A DNA stretch of 64,000 bases from CADEEX01 sp964577955 (GCA_964577955.1 CAZOAZ010000020.1:35703-99702); one strand, 5' to 3'; numbered from the stretch's first letter, positions 25,155-33,839 are shown. Made by a program: numbers and translations. Notes: a model not told the origin generated them from the letters alone.

Positions 25155-26723
25155 TCAGGTCGCCATCGACTTGGCGAACGCGCGCATGAACAGCAGCCAG
25201 AATTCGGGGAACTTCATCCCGGCGCGGCGAACTTTTGGATCGCGCGCGACCCGCTGGCCCCATCGCCCGCCGAAGCCGACGAAGCCTTGAATCCCGGGCC
25301 ACCAGATCTGTCTGATGAGTGGATCCGGATTGATTCGGTCGACGCGCAGGGAGTACACGCGGCCGTCGACGGTATCCTCGAGCGCGGCTTCGTTCGACAG
25401 CGCAGATTGCCAGGCGAAGGTCGTCGCACCCTCGCCATTCGGCGGCGCGACCCCGGCGGGGTGGATGATCGCGCCAAAGTATCCCGGCGCGTCGCGAAGC
25501 GGCGGATGCTCAAATTGTTCCGGCGTGCCCGAGCCGACGGCATCCATGCCACCGCCACCCGCGGCCTTCCACTCGATACCGGCCCAGAGAAATCCGAACA
25601 GGAAGAACTTGAGCCAGAACACTTCCGCGTCGTCGCCCCAGTCGTCGTCCGCGGCGTCGTCGGCTTCGTCCTGCAGGTCGTCGAGGCTTTTGTCGAGCAG
25701 TTCCGCCGCCCCACAGAACCGGTCGGCGTCATCGTCTGGCGCGAAGGGCACTTCGAGCGGAAAGCCGGCGGCGGGAGGTGCCGTACCGATGTGCAGTCCA
25801 TGCGTGCCTTTGGCGACGAAGATCCGCGCGTGGGTGCCCTTCGCCTTGTTGGGGCCCCGGTCGACGCTGACCGCGGACACACGGCTCCACTCCCACACGC
25901 GCATGCCGACGCGTAGTTCGTCGCCGAGAAATGCCACATCGCCGTAGTTGCGCGCGGTGACGCCAATCGCGACCGGGATGGCTTCTTCGGTCACCGGCGC
26001 GCCGCCGCCGACCGGAACACCGGTCGCCCGAATCCTCAGCAGCATCGACACCGAGGCCCAGCTTCCGGCATGACTGCCGAACATCGCGGCTTCGGGGACA
26101 TCGGAGCAGTCGTCGAGCGGTTCGTCGTGGCCGGGAAAGAACAGGTAGTAACAAAGCAGGAGCGGGACGCCGTCCGCGACCGGATCGAGGAGCGTCGTAA
26201 AGAGCGCCTGAAGATCCGGCGCGGCACCCTGACTCGCCATCAGCACCCGCAGCCGTGCGGCGTCGAAGATTTCTGCGTGATACCAGAAGCGGCTGTTCTG
26301 CAGGAGTGCGTCGGCCGCTGGCGTCGGCGCGTTGTAGAGCGCGTCGATCTGATCGAGGTTGGCAAACCGGTTCTCGCTGCCCGGCGAGACCGAGAGACCA
26401 TCGGTCCACCCCGCGAGTTCCAGAAAGCCGTCGTCAGGTCCTGACGCGTAGAGGTACGGCGTCGCGCCGCCCTGGACCTCGCCGAGAAATGTTCCCGGTT
26501 CGTCGGACCTTCCGGACAGCTGACCAGGAAAGATCACCGGCTTCGGAAAGGCGCCCGGACCGCCGGCGTGCCATGAGTGGTGATCGTCGAACGGTGCGAC
26601 CGCATTCCAGAGCGACGCGCGCTCGAGAAATCGTTTGCAGTCGGAGGGAAAGAATCGCTCGCCCGGCGCAAAGTAGAGGATCGGTTCGAAGGCGCGGATC
26701 AGATCGTTGGGGTCGAGAGCCAT
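25155..26723 (-). CDS. Vps62-like protein of unknown function
   Basis: 522 residues from ATG 26723. The N-terminus (IRAFEPILYFAPGERFFPSD) matches the opening of Vps62/DUF946-like proteins, and the middle has WYHAEIFDA, GSHAGSWASVSMLLRI and THARIFVAKGTHGLHIGT, comparable to the HxGDWE and YxAxxxHG pieces of that family. A strongly acidic stretch (about 345-375) precedes a hydrophobic segment WLKFFLFGFLWAGIEW. No signal peptide. The ribosome site GAGG sits inside the stop region of the LamG gene upstream, so translation is coupled. In eukaryotes Vps62 is linked to membrane traffic; no bacterial role is established, and the assignment is tentative. Confidence 0.55.
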   Translation of the reverse strand: MALDPNDLIRAFEPILYFAPGERFFPSDCKRFLERASLWNAVAPFDDHHSWHAGGPGAFPKPVIFPGQLSGRSDEPGTFLGEVQGGATPYLYASGPDDGFLELAGWTDGLSVSPGSENRFANLDQIDALYNAPTPAADALLQNSRFWYHAEIFDAARLRVLMASQGAAPDLQALFTTLLDPVADGVPLLLCYYLFFPGHDEPLDDCSDVPEAAMFGSHAGSWASVSMLLRIRATGVPVGGGAPVTEEAIPVAIGVTARNYGDVAFLGDELRVGMRVWEWSRVSAVSVDRGPNKAKGTHARIFVAKGTHGLHIGTAPPAAGFPLEVPFAPDDDADRFCGAAELLDKSLDDLQDEADDAADDDWGDDAEVFWLKFFLFGFLWAGIEWKAAGGGGMDAVGSGTPEQFEHPPLRDAPGYFGAIIHPAGVAPPNGEGATTFAWQSALSNEAALEDTVDGRVYSLRVDRINPDPLIRQIWWPGIQGFVGFGGRWGQRVARDPKVRRAGMKFPEFWLLFMRAFAKSMAT

Positions 26724-26731
26724 CGGTGTCC

Positions 26732-27865
26732 TCAATCCGCCGCGGATGGTTGTGATTCACGGGCCGGGCGGTCCTCGAACTTCTCGCCGCAACCGCATTC
26801 GGTCTGAAACAGCGCCATCAGCGCCGCCGCCTGTGGATCGCAATTCAGATCCGCGAGATCGCGCTGAATCAACCGCCAGCACTCGGATTGCTTGATCGCC
26901 TCGGCCGCTTCGCCGCCGCACGGATCGAGCTGAACCAGCCGCAGCCACGTGCACCAATCGGCGATCAGCTTTTTCATCTCAGGACCGTCGACGCGGCCCT
27001 GCCGCCACAGCTCGGCGTAGCGTTCACGTACTTCCTCGAACCGCTGCCGTGTTTCAGGACCTTGCGTGACGATGGCGCGAAGCCAGCGGTCGAGGCCGCC
27101 GCGAATCGCAGCGGTCAGCTGCTTCGCGCAATCCGGATGTCTGCGAAACGCCGCGGTGACGCTTTGCACATAGCGCGTCCAGCAGTCGATCGCCTCTTGA
27201 TCGAGCGGGCGCTCGAGAAATTGTTTGCGGACGCGACGCGGGTCCAGACGCCAGACTCTGATTTCGTCGATTTCTCCGGGGAACGGCTGGTCTCCATCAT
27301 CGACCGCATTGCCGATGCAAATCCCTTTGGGGCCGACACCCGGTACGCCGGAAAGTACGTAATGCAGGGTGCTCACCGGCTGGTCATCGACGAGCAGCCG
27401 CATCGTCGTCAGCCCGTCGTGTTCGAACTGCAGCCGCGCCCATTTGTTGAGGGTCAGCCGGTAGCCGGGAAACTGCAGACCGTTCTTGTACGTGCTGACC
27501 GTGTCCCAATCCGTATCCGGGTAGACCTTTGGCGAGCCATGAAACGCCGCATAGAGATAGCGATCGCTCGTGAAGATGCGGAATGAATGGTCGCCATGGA
27601 TCAGCATCTGACGGTGCGACGCGATGGTCGTCAGGCGGGCGGTGATGTCCACACGAAGGCCGACCATCGGCCGCCAGCCAGGATTGGTCGGAATCGAGAT
27701 ACGACTGTTCGGATGAAATTGCCACGCGCCGGAGCCGAGGGACGCGCCGTCCGCGCGAAAATCAGGAGCGCTCAGGCCGCCAGGCTGCCCATGGCTGTTG
27801 TAGACGGAGAGATCGGTGGCGAGCCCATGCCATTTGTAAGTGTGATGACAGATCAATTCCCACAA
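26732..27865 (-). CDS. LamG/jellyroll-fold protein with helical C-terminal domain
   Basis: 377 residues, TTG start with GAGGAGG 6 nt upstream. Residues 5-210 follow a concanavalin-like (LamG) pattern: GLATDLSVYNSHGQPGGL, WQFHPNSRISIPTN, LHYVLSGVPGVGPKG, and the typical closing strand GEIDEIRVWRLDPR. The rest is helical with several Cys, ending CGCGEKFEDRP. There is no signal peptide. Such folds bind carbohydrate or peptide, but no ligand is visible. Forms a two-gene operon with the Vps62-like gene. Confidence 0.7.
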   Translation of the reverse strand: MWELICHHTYKWHGLATDLSVYNSHGQPGGLSAPDFRADGASLGSGAWQFHPNSRISIPTNPGWRPMVGLRVDITARLTTIASHRQMLIHGDHSFRIFTSDRYLYAAFHGSPKVYPDTDWDTVSTYKNGLQFPGYRLTLNKWARLQFEHDGLTTMRLLVDDQPVSTLHYVLSGVPGVGPKGICIGNAVDDGDQPFPGEIDEIRVWRLDPRRVRKQFLERPLDQEAIDCWTRYVQSVTAAFRRHPDCAKQLTAAIRGGLDRWLRAIVTQGPETRQRFEEVRERYAELWRQGRVDGPEMKKLIADWCTWLRLVQLDPCGGEAAEAIKQSECWRLIQRDLADLNCDPQAAALMALFQTECGCGEKFEDRPARESQPSAAD

Positions 27866-27991
27866 ATGCGGCCTCCTCGTTGGCGTCAGCGTCGAGAGAG
27901 TCGCACGTTAGCACACGACGACGCGATCGGAAGCTGGACCGTTCGCTTGCCCCATCGGTTGATTTCGTCGAGCGAGAGTGGACGCTGACGG

Positions 27992-29242
27992 CTACTGCTT
28001 GTTCATCGTCATCGGGAAGGTGACCACGACCGCCGAGAATCCATCCACTTGCTGCTCGTAGGTCAAGGTGCCCGTCACCACATCACCGTTCAGCGCACCC
28101 CTGAAGGTGTAAATCACCCTGGTGTTGGGGAAGTTGGGAAGAGTTGGATTGTGGAAGAACGCGATGCTGCTCGTGGTGCCGGTCACGGTTGGATCGCTGC
28201 TGGTCCAGCCGAAGTCCGGATAGGTCTCGAGCGGGCGTCCAACACACGTGCTGGAAAGATCGCGCCCCGTGCCGAAGTACCTCGCCTCCCCTGTGACCGA
28301 ACCGTCGTCAGCGACCTCGAGATGAAGTTCGAGCGTGGTGTCCAGATGCGTTATCGTGGTGCAGGGCCTGTAGTTGTAGGTGACGTCTCCCACGACCGGT
28401 CCGGCGTAGACATCCGGGCCGCCGAGGATCGTCCTCTGTGCGACGACGAGGCCGCCGGCAGCGGCACCGCCGATGACGCCGGCGGTCACGACCGGGAATC
28501 CGCCGCCGCCAAGGCCGCCGGCACCGGCCGATGATCCGCTTCCGGTTCCACCTCCGCCTCCTGCGCCTCCCACAGCTCCTGCGGTCGCTTGCGCGGCGGT
28601 GAGCACGTTGGTTTGCGCGATCGTGGCAACGGCGGTCTGACCCTGAAACGTCGCCGACACGCCGATCTGCACCGCGCCGGTTCCCGTCGGCGTCAGTCCG
28701 GTCACCACCGCGCGGCCGGCGACGTTGGTCGTCACCGTCAGCGTGGGCGTGCCGCTGAATGTCGCCCGCCCGCCCTGGATCGCAAACCGGACCACGGCTC
28801 CAGCGACCGGCTGGTTGTTCCGGTCGCGGACTTCCACGACCGGCGCGACGGCAGTCTTCTGCTGGATGATGTTGACCGCGTCGTCGCCTTCGAGGACGAC
28901 GATCCTGAGGCCAGTGGCTTGGGCGTTTTGAACGGCCCGCGCCGTGAGCTTTCTCCGCAGCGTGACCGTCTTCCCGCCGTGCACCGTCACGATCCGACTG
29001 TTGTCCAAATACCCGGCGCTCGCGAGACGGACACGATGATCGCCACTCGCGAGCGCGGTCAGCACCAACGGCGTTTGGCCCACGAGTTGCCCGTCCACAT
29101 AGACTGACGCACCGGCCGGATCAGATTCCACCGCGAGCGAGCCGACCGCGTCGGCCGCGGACATCATGCGCGGAGGTCCGGCGAGGGTGAGGAGGACCGC
29201 CAGCCCGAGCACGACGCCAACGCTGGGGAACCGTCGGCGCAT
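27992..29242 (-). CDS. Secreted PEGA and Ig-like domain protein
   Basis: 416 residues from ATG 29242, with GGAGGTGA 3 nt upstream. A signal peptide (VGVVLGLAVLLTLAGPP) precedes a PEGA domain (SLAVESDPAGASVYVDGQLV and GQTPLVLTALASGDHRVRL), then a bacterial Ig-like domain of Big_1 type (VVEVRDRNNQPVAGAVVRFA ... NVAGRAVVTGLTP). A Gly/Ser-rich linker with a possible hydrophobic helix (VTAGVIGGAAAGGLVVAQ) leads to a C-terminal beta-rich domain with cysteines. PEGA domains bind cell-wall polysaccharides in characterised cases. Likely anchored at the cell surface. Confidence 0.75.
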   Translation of the reverse strand: MRRRFPSVGVVLGLAVLLTLAGPPRMMSAADAVGSLAVESDPAGASVYVDGQLVGQTPLVLTALASGDHRVRLASAGYLDNSRIVTVHGGKTVTLRRKLTARAVQNAQATGLRIVVLEGDDAVNIIQQKTAVAPVVEVRDRNNQPVAGAVVRFAIQGGRATFSGTPTLTVTTNVAGRAVVTGLTPTGTGAVQIGVSATFQGQTAVATIAQTNVLTAAQATAGAVGGAGGGGGTGSGSSAGAGGLGGGGFPVVTAGVIGGAAAGGLVVAQRTILGGPDVYAGPVVGDVTYNYRPCTTITHLDTTLELHLEVADDGSVTGEARYFGTGRDLSSTCVGRPLETYPDFGWTSSDPTVTGTTSSIAFFHNPTLPNFPNTRVIYTFRGALNGDVVTGTLTYEQQVDGFSAVVVTFPMTMNKQ

Positions 29243-29586
29243 TGTCACCTCCAGCGGGACGGAATCGAGGTTTCTTGACGTCAAGCCTCTGCGGCTCCTT
29301 GCGGAACCCAGGCGCTGACTTCGTAGACGCAAAGACGAGTGGCGGATGTGAGGGCCAAGTTGCTGGAAGTGTCGCAATTAGCGTCGCGCGAACACGATCA
29401 ATCCTGGGTGACGGGCTAGTGTAGACGAAAAGTCTCGAGACCGAGCGGCAGAGCTGTCCTATCGGCAGAATCATCTCCCCCCTACGTGCGACGTTCCGAT
29501 TTCGAACAAGGACCTGAACGCGTATCATCACTGGTCCGCGATGAATCGCTGTCCCCTGGTTACTCCAGAGATTTGAGGATTGAGAC
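29243..29586. other. 344-bp intergenic region between divergent genes
   Basis: No reading frame with coding character. It must hold the promoters of the PEGA protein (minus) and of the monooxygenase-like protein (plus), but I see no convincing -35/-10 pair or palindrome. Confidence 0.5.
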
Positions 29587-29865
29587 ATGGCTGTACTGGT
29601 GACCGCTGACGTTCCTGGCCAAACGCTGGAAGGGTATGACCACATGATCGCTGCCTTGAGCCCAGCCCTTAAACAGGCGAAAGGGTTCATTGCGCAAGGC
29701 GCGGGGCCAGCAGGCGACAAGTGGCGCGTCTTCGAGATCTGGGAATCACAGACGGACGCCACTGCGTTTTTCGCCAAGTACATCCACCCGAACTTGCCGG
29801 CGGGCGTGACGCCCAAACGAACGATCCTCGAGCTTCACAATCTGATCATGGCGAATGACCGGTAG
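29587..29865 (+). CDS. Antibiotic biosynthesis monooxygenase-like (dimeric alpha/beta barrel) protein
   Basis: 92 residues. AVLVTADVPGQTLEGYDHMI, KGFIAQGAGPAGDKWRVFEI and WESQTDATAFFAKYIHPNL fit the small ferredoxin-like fold of ABM/dimeric alpha-beta barrel proteins; the C-terminus has the frequent PKRTILELHNL. ATG follows GAGGATTGAGAC. Members range from quinol monooxygenases to stress proteins; the activity of this one is open. It stands alone. Confidence 0.7.
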   Translation: MAVLVTADVPGQTLEGYDHMIAALSPALKQAKGFIAQGAGPAGDKWRVFEIWESQTDATAFFAKYIHPNLPAGVTPKRTILELHNLIMANDR

Positions 29866-29991
29866 CAGGCTTGCGCGACAGTCGCTCAATCACTGCGACA
29901 CCTCATGACCCGCCTGGCGCAGTTCGATTTTCGAAGCCGCCTGGCGACGTGTCTGCGCCGCACGGCATCCATTCGCGTAGACTCGGCGTGT

Positions 29992-30525
29992 ATGCATAAG
30001 ACATTGATGACAGCGGCGCTCTTGCTTCTGACGTTCATCATCGCGCCCGTTCGCGCGCGTGCATTTCAAGCCGCGCCGCCGTGCGCCAGCGACCCCAACT
30101 TCCACGCCTTCGACTTCTGGATTGGCGAATGGGATGTACAGCCGACTGCGGCACCACGAGCGCCAATCGGCTCAGGCGCCACCAGCGTCGTCGAGTCGCA
30201 GCTGGGTGGCTGCGTGATTCAGGAGAACTGGCTGCCCCTCGGCGGCCAAGCCGCCGGCAAGAGCTTCAACGTCTACAACTCGGTGACGAAGCAGTGGGAG
30301 CAGTACTACGTGGACGCGCGCGGCAGGATCACGTACTACAAGGGCGCCTTCAAGACGGATGGCAACCTGTATCTGGAGGCCGATCAATTCGGGACAGGGA
30401 ACCGTATCCGGATGACGTTCTTCAATCAAGGAGCCCGGCAGGTGCGACAACTCGGTGAAACCTCGAGCGACGGCGGCGCGACCTGGCGCGTCACGTTCGA
30501 CCTGACGTACATCCGCAAGACGTAG
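29992..30525 (+). CDS. Secreted DUF1579-like protein
   Basis: 177 residues from ATG 29992. A signal peptide (LMTAALLLLTFIIAPVRARA) is followed by FHAFDFWIGEWDVQP, the hallmark start of DUF1579-like lipocalin-type domains, then CVIQENWLP, NVYNSVTKQWEQYYVD and the final VRQLGETSSDGGATW. Upstream codons to 29905 lack a ribosome site. Function unknown; homologues are frequent in Acidobacteria and Gemmatimonadetes. Confidence 0.75.
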   Translation: MHKTLMTAALLLLTFIIAPVRARAFQAAPPCASDPNFHAFDFWIGEWDVQPTAAPRAPIGSGATSVVESQLGGCVIQENWLPLGGQAAGKSFNVYNSVTKQWEQYYVDARGRITYYKGAFKTDGNLYLEADQFGTGNRIRMTFFNQGARQVRQLGETSSDGGATWRVTFDLTYIRKT

Positions 30526-30561
30526 ACGCGCGACAACCCTCGCAAGGTATTGCAGATATTG

Positions 30562-30608
30562 GCGCGCCCGCCGCGACTCGAACGCGGGCCCCCCGGCTTA
30601 GAAGGCCG
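30562..30608 (-). repeat. Duplicated 3' part of tRNA-Arg (possible attachment site)
   Basis: 47 bp, 45 identical to 33717-33763, covering the anticodon stem-loop to the 3' end of tRNA-Arg(TCT) in the same orientation. It lies 3.1 kb beyond the 3' end of the intact gene, the geometry left by integrase-mediated insertion at a tRNA. Confidence 0.75.
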
Positions 30609-30713
30609 CTCCGCTGAACCCCGAAACGCAGGAACTCTGGGCCGTTTTCAACCCGCACGCATGCAACCGGTTACGGTCGACCTGTGGCGGAGTGTAGGTC
30701 TGTTGTGTACCCG

Positions 30714-30745
30714 GGTGCTTTGCGAACTACAGAATCAGCTACAGC
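30714..30745 (+). repeat. 32-bp direct repeat, copy A
   Basis: 27 of 32 bases match 31432-31463; both contain ACTACAGAATC and CTACAGC. The meaning is unclear; they may be traces of earlier insertion boundaries. Confidence 0.45.
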
Positions 30746-30780
30746 GTCGATCCTGGTGCACGGCCGACTAGACGACCAAC

Positions 30781-31114
30781 CTACTTCGATAAAGGTTCGG
30801 CAATCTCGATCAGTGTCTCACCGGCTTCAACCGCGCGAACGATCTCGACGAGATCGGCCTCGATAGGACGCAGCAGTTCTGCGCGCCGAGTATTCCCAAC
30901 GCGTATCGAGCGGCCCTCCATTCAGGATTCGATGCACGGCGAAGTCCTCGTCCTTCGTCACGATTACAGCCGATACGCTCATCGCGTACAGGCGAATCGC
31001 CTCGTCGGAGCCTTCGGCGAGGCCACGGTCGGCGACGTGCTCAGCCTGATGTCGAAGAGCCGCGAGACGCCTCGCGAGCGCGGGTAGGAGCTGGGCGTCG
31101 ACGAGGAAGCGCAA
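30781..31114 (-). pseudogene. Frameshifted DUF5615 (PIN-like) toxin
   Basis: From TTG 31114 the frame reads MRFLVDAQLLPALARRLAAL then SVSAVIVTKDEDFAVHRIL, the DUF5615 pattern with acidic residues at the usual PIN-like positions. Near 30905-30912 the frame breaks; in another frame the expected tail continues as RVGNTRRAELLRPIEADL and ends in ETLIEIAEPLSK before TAG at 30781. A small deletion has removed the strand that joins the halves. The start abuts the stop of the DUF433 remnant, the standard antitoxin-toxin order. Confidence 0.75.
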
Positions 31115-31258
31115 CTACGCGCTCCGAAGAACCGGGTGATCGTTTTGCCGCGCCGCGAATTCAAGGACTGCCGTAACGTCCTCGGTCTCCAGGTAGGGAT
31201 AGTCCGCGACAATCTCTTCCTGCGAGGCCCGAGCGGCAAGAAGGTCGAGAATGTCCAC
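31115..31258 (-). pseudogene. C-terminal remnant of a DUF433 antitoxin
   Basis: Minus-strand codons read VDILDLLAARASQEEIVADY, PYLETEDVTAVLEFAA and DHPVLRSA, stop TAG at 31115. This is the conserved C-terminal helix-turn-helix part of DUF433 antitoxins. The N-terminal beta hairpin normally ending GTRI is not present upstream in frame, so only half the gene survives. Confidence 0.7.
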
Positions 31259-31431
31259 TCGGAACTCGAAGCACGATGCCGCGAGACGGGAAGAAGGGTT
31301 TCAACCTTCCGCCGGATCAACTCGTTGCTCGGGCCGTTCTCGTCTCCGTAGATCCCCACAAACAGCTGCTTCACCTTCCCACGGCCGATCAACCGGAGGA
31401 TGTGGTCGTCGTTCGATACGCGTTGCAGCGC

Positions 31432-31463
31432 GGTGCTCTGAGGACTACAGAATCGACTACAGC
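31432..31463 (+). repeat. 32-bp direct repeat, copy B
   Basis: Partner of 30714-30745 (five mismatches). It stands 51 bp before the hydrolase-LuxR gene. Confidence 0.45.
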
Positions 31464-31513
31464 TCACGGCGCCGCATAGGCCACGCAGAGCTGTCGCACC
31501 TATAATCCTCGCC

Positions 31514-32593
31514 ATGACGAAGCCGCTCGCCATTCGCCACGCGATGACCGTGGACGGCGTGCGCATCGCCCATCACGCGCTCGGTGACGGTCCGCCCGTC
31601 GTCCTCTTGTTTCCGTACCACGTCAATCATCTTCGGTTGAACTGGGAAGTTGAGCTGCATCGGCGTGGGATGGAATTCCTGGCCCGTTACTTTACGGTCG
31701 TGAACCTTGACTTCCGAGGCGCGGGTCTGTCGGAGCGCGCCGTCCCCGGCTTCTCCCTCGACGCGTTCGTCGAAGACATTGACGCAGTGCTGAAACCGCT
31801 CAAGGCACAGTCGATCGCGTTGTGCGCAATGGGGCCGGCAGCGGCAACCGCCTGTCGCTTCGCGGCCACGTACCCCGAGCGTGTCGCCGGATTGGTATTC
31901 ATCGGCGGCGGCGACTCCGACGCGAATCGCCATCTGCTGGAGCTGCGCCGCCTCAATCCCTCTCTTGAGGCACGACTCCGCGGTGCGGTGCTCGGCGGTG
32001 ACGACGATTGGGAGAATGCGGAGAGCTTGGCCGCCGTCGCGCGCGACGCGCTCGAGCCCGATGCGCTCGGGGAGTGGGAACGGCTATTTCGAGAAACCAG
32101 ACTCGGCGACCTCGCGCGGTCGGTGATTGCGCCGTGCCTCTGCGTGCACGCGACCGATGACGATCTCGTACCCATCGCTGCGGGTCGTGCGTTTGCCGAG
32201 TGTTTGCCACGCTCCTCGTTCATGCCGGTACCGGTGACTACGAGCATGCAGATCTGGCGTGATCGGGGCGCACTCCGGGCCATCGCCCTGTTTCTGGCAG
32301 ACCGGCTCGGCGTCGATCCGAGCGCGATCCGCCGCGGCGGACAGCGCGGTCTCGGCGATCACTTCGCGGCCGGGCTCAGCGCACGGGAGGTCGAGGTTTT
32401 GCGCCTTATCGCGGCCGGCCGCAGCAATCGGCAGATTGCCGCAGCGCTTTGCATCAGCGCCAACACCGTCTCCCATCACTTGCGGAACATCTTTGCCAAA
32501 ACCGCGACTGCCAACAGGACCGAGGCGGCCGCATTCGCTTACCGCTGGGTCCTGGAGGACCGTCCGGCGACGCGATCAAAACTACACGGATAA
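31514..32593 (+). CDS. Alpha/beta-hydrolase-fold protein fused to a LuxR HTH
   Basis: 359 residues. Residues 1-270 are an alpha/beta hydrolase fold (PVVLLFPYHVN, NLDFRGAGLSE, YPERVAGLVFIGG, PCLCVHATDDDLVPIAAG). The nucleophile elbow, normally GxSxG, reads CAMGP at 104-108, so Met106 stands where the catalytic Ser should be and hydrolysis is unlikely. Residues about 287-350 are a LuxR/GerE DNA-binding domain (LSAREVEVLRLIAAGRSNRQ, ISANTVSHHLRNIFAK). The design suggests a ligand-sensing transcription factor built on a dead hydrolase. It precedes the isochorismatase-like gene by 59 bp on the same strand. Confidence 0.85.
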   Translation: MTKPLAIRHAMTVDGVRIAHHALGDGPPVVLLFPYHVNHLRLNWEVELHRRGMEFLARYFTVVNLDFRGAGLSERAVPGFSLDAFVEDIDAVLKPLKAQSIALCAMGPAAATACRFAATYPERVAGLVFIGGGDSDANRHLLELRRLNPSLEARLRGAVLGGDDDWENAESLAAVARDALEPDALGEWERLFRETRLGDLARSVIAPCLCVHATDDDLVPIAAGRAFAECLPRSSFMPVPVTTSMQIWRDRGALRAIALFLADRLGVDPSAIRRGGQRGLGDHFAAGLSAREVEVLRLIAAGRSNRQIAAALCISANTVSHHLRNIFAKTATANRTEAAAFAYRWVLEDRPATRSKLHG

Positions 32594-32652
32594 GCGATGT
32601 CTCGCGGAGCTGAGAGGCGCATGATGCTCCCAGCCGACCTACGGAGGTTCAC

Positions 32653-33375
32653 ATGCCCGACGAAAAACCCGCTCTTTCCATTCCGCCCCGCGCGAGCGGT
32701 GGGCCGCCGGGCTACGGCCAGGCGCTGCGCCTGGAGCCGTCTACATCGGCCTTGCTCGTCATCGACATGCAGCGATTCTTCGTCGAAGCCGTGCCGTTCG
32801 AGGCCATGCGGCGCGTCGTGCCGTCAATCGCGCGAATTCTCGCGGCCGCCCGCGTCGCTGGCATGACCATCGTGCACCTTAAGACTGAGTTTCGCGCAGA
32901 CATGGCGGACGCCGGTCGTCCAGGCTCCCGAACGCGGCAAATGATGGAGTCGACGGGAGGCGGACTGGCGCAGGGAGACTCGGGCGCGGAGATCGTATCC
33001 GCGCTTGCTCCCGCGCCTTCCGATCTCGTCGTCGTCAAGAAATGCTTCAGCGGCTTCGCGGCAACCGATCTGCACGACGTGCTGACCCGACACCGGATTG
33101 CAACCTTGCTTCTCGCGGGTGGTACGACGACGGTATGCGTCGAGTCGACGCTTCGCGACGGCATGTTCCTGGGTTACAACCCCGTGCTTCTCGCGGATTG
33201 CACCGCCGACATGAGCCCGGCGCTGCAGGAAAGCGCGCTTCAGCGCGTCGATATGTTCTTCGGGTGGGTGTGCGACTCGAGCGACCTCTTGCCATGGCTG
33301 ACCGGCGACACGTCTTCCGGTCCATCCCAATCTCAGCACGGCAGTGCCGCCAATGTCGCAGAGACGAGATCGTAG
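32653..33375 (+). CDS. Isochorismatase-like cysteine hydrolase
   Basis: 240 residues with GGAGG 7 nt before ATG. The catalytic triad of the cysteine hydrolase family is present: Asp38 in LLVIDMQ, a Lys at 129-130 in VVVKKCFSGF and Cys162 in TTTVCVEST; the cis-peptide pattern GGTTT precedes the Cys. Members hydrolyse isochorismate, N-carbamoyl compounds, nicotinamide or ureides; the specific substrate cannot be chosen. Position behind the hydrolase-LuxR gene suggests regulation by it. Confidence 0.85.
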   Translation: MPDEKPALSIPPRASGGPPGYGQALRLEPSTSALLVIDMQRFFVEAVPFEAMRRVVPSIARILAAARVAGMTIVHLKTEFRADMADAGRPGSRTRQMMESTGGGLAQGDSGAEIVSALAPAPSDLVVVKKCFSGFAATDLHDVLTRHRIATLLLAGGTTTVCVESTLRDGMFLGYNPVLLADCTADMSPALQESALQRVDMFFGWVCDSSDLLPWLTGDTSSGPSQSQHGSAANVAETRS

Positions 33376-33716
33376 CGAGCATCGGTTTTCAGGGCCGGTG
33401 CTCTGACCTCTTCACGACTGTTGACAAGAGTGGGCCGCAGTTGATTCTTGAGGATTCCGAAGGAACGCTGTCGACTCGAACCTGGCAAGTCCGCATGGCG
33501 CGATGCGAGAACTATTACAGAGTCGCCCGTAACGCGACTGACGCGCGTGCTTGCAGGTTGTTGAACGGAAAGCGCGCCTCCTGGGGGTTTCGGTGCAGGC
33601 GCGATGAGCGAGAGCGAGTCGCGCCCGTTAGGATTCGGTGCTGCTCGCGGCGAGCGTGAGCGAGTCGCGACCAACGGGAAAAGTCACGGCGCGCGACTTC
33701 TTGGCGAAGCCAAGAA
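33376..33716. other. 341-bp region without a gene, next to the tRNA
   Basis: No coding frame with family resemblance. It contains short related pieces such as CGAGTCGCG and GCGAGTCGCGACC near 33615-33675 and ends at the 3' edge of tRNA-Arg; together with the duplicated tRNA piece it may be the remains of an integrated element. Confidence 0.45.
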
Positions 33717-33717
33717 G

Positions 33718-33791
33718 CGCGCCCGCCGCGATTCGAACGCGGGACCCCCGGCTTAGAAGGCCGGTGCTCTATCCAACTGAGCTACGGGCGC
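33718..33791 (-). tRNA. tRNA-Arg (anticodon TCT)
   Basis: Full cloverleaf on the minus strand: acceptor GCGCCCG pairs with CGGGCGC, D-stem GCTC/GAGC, anticodon stem CCGGC/GCCGG around loop CTTCTAA (anticodon TCT), T-stem CCGCG/CGCGG around TTCGAAT. 74 nt with discriminator G; CCA is not encoded. Confidence 0.95.
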
Positions 33792-33839
33792 ACGGAAGAG
33801 TGATGCGAGTCGGAATTGTACCTCCGGGCACTGGGACCA

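Noticed and set aside
30979..31566. 195-codon minus-strand frame in the tRNA-bounded segment
   Set aside because: It crosses the DUF433 remnant in the wrong phase. A piece inside (VKQLFVGIYGDENGPSNELI) looks protein-like but I could not place it, so no gene is called.
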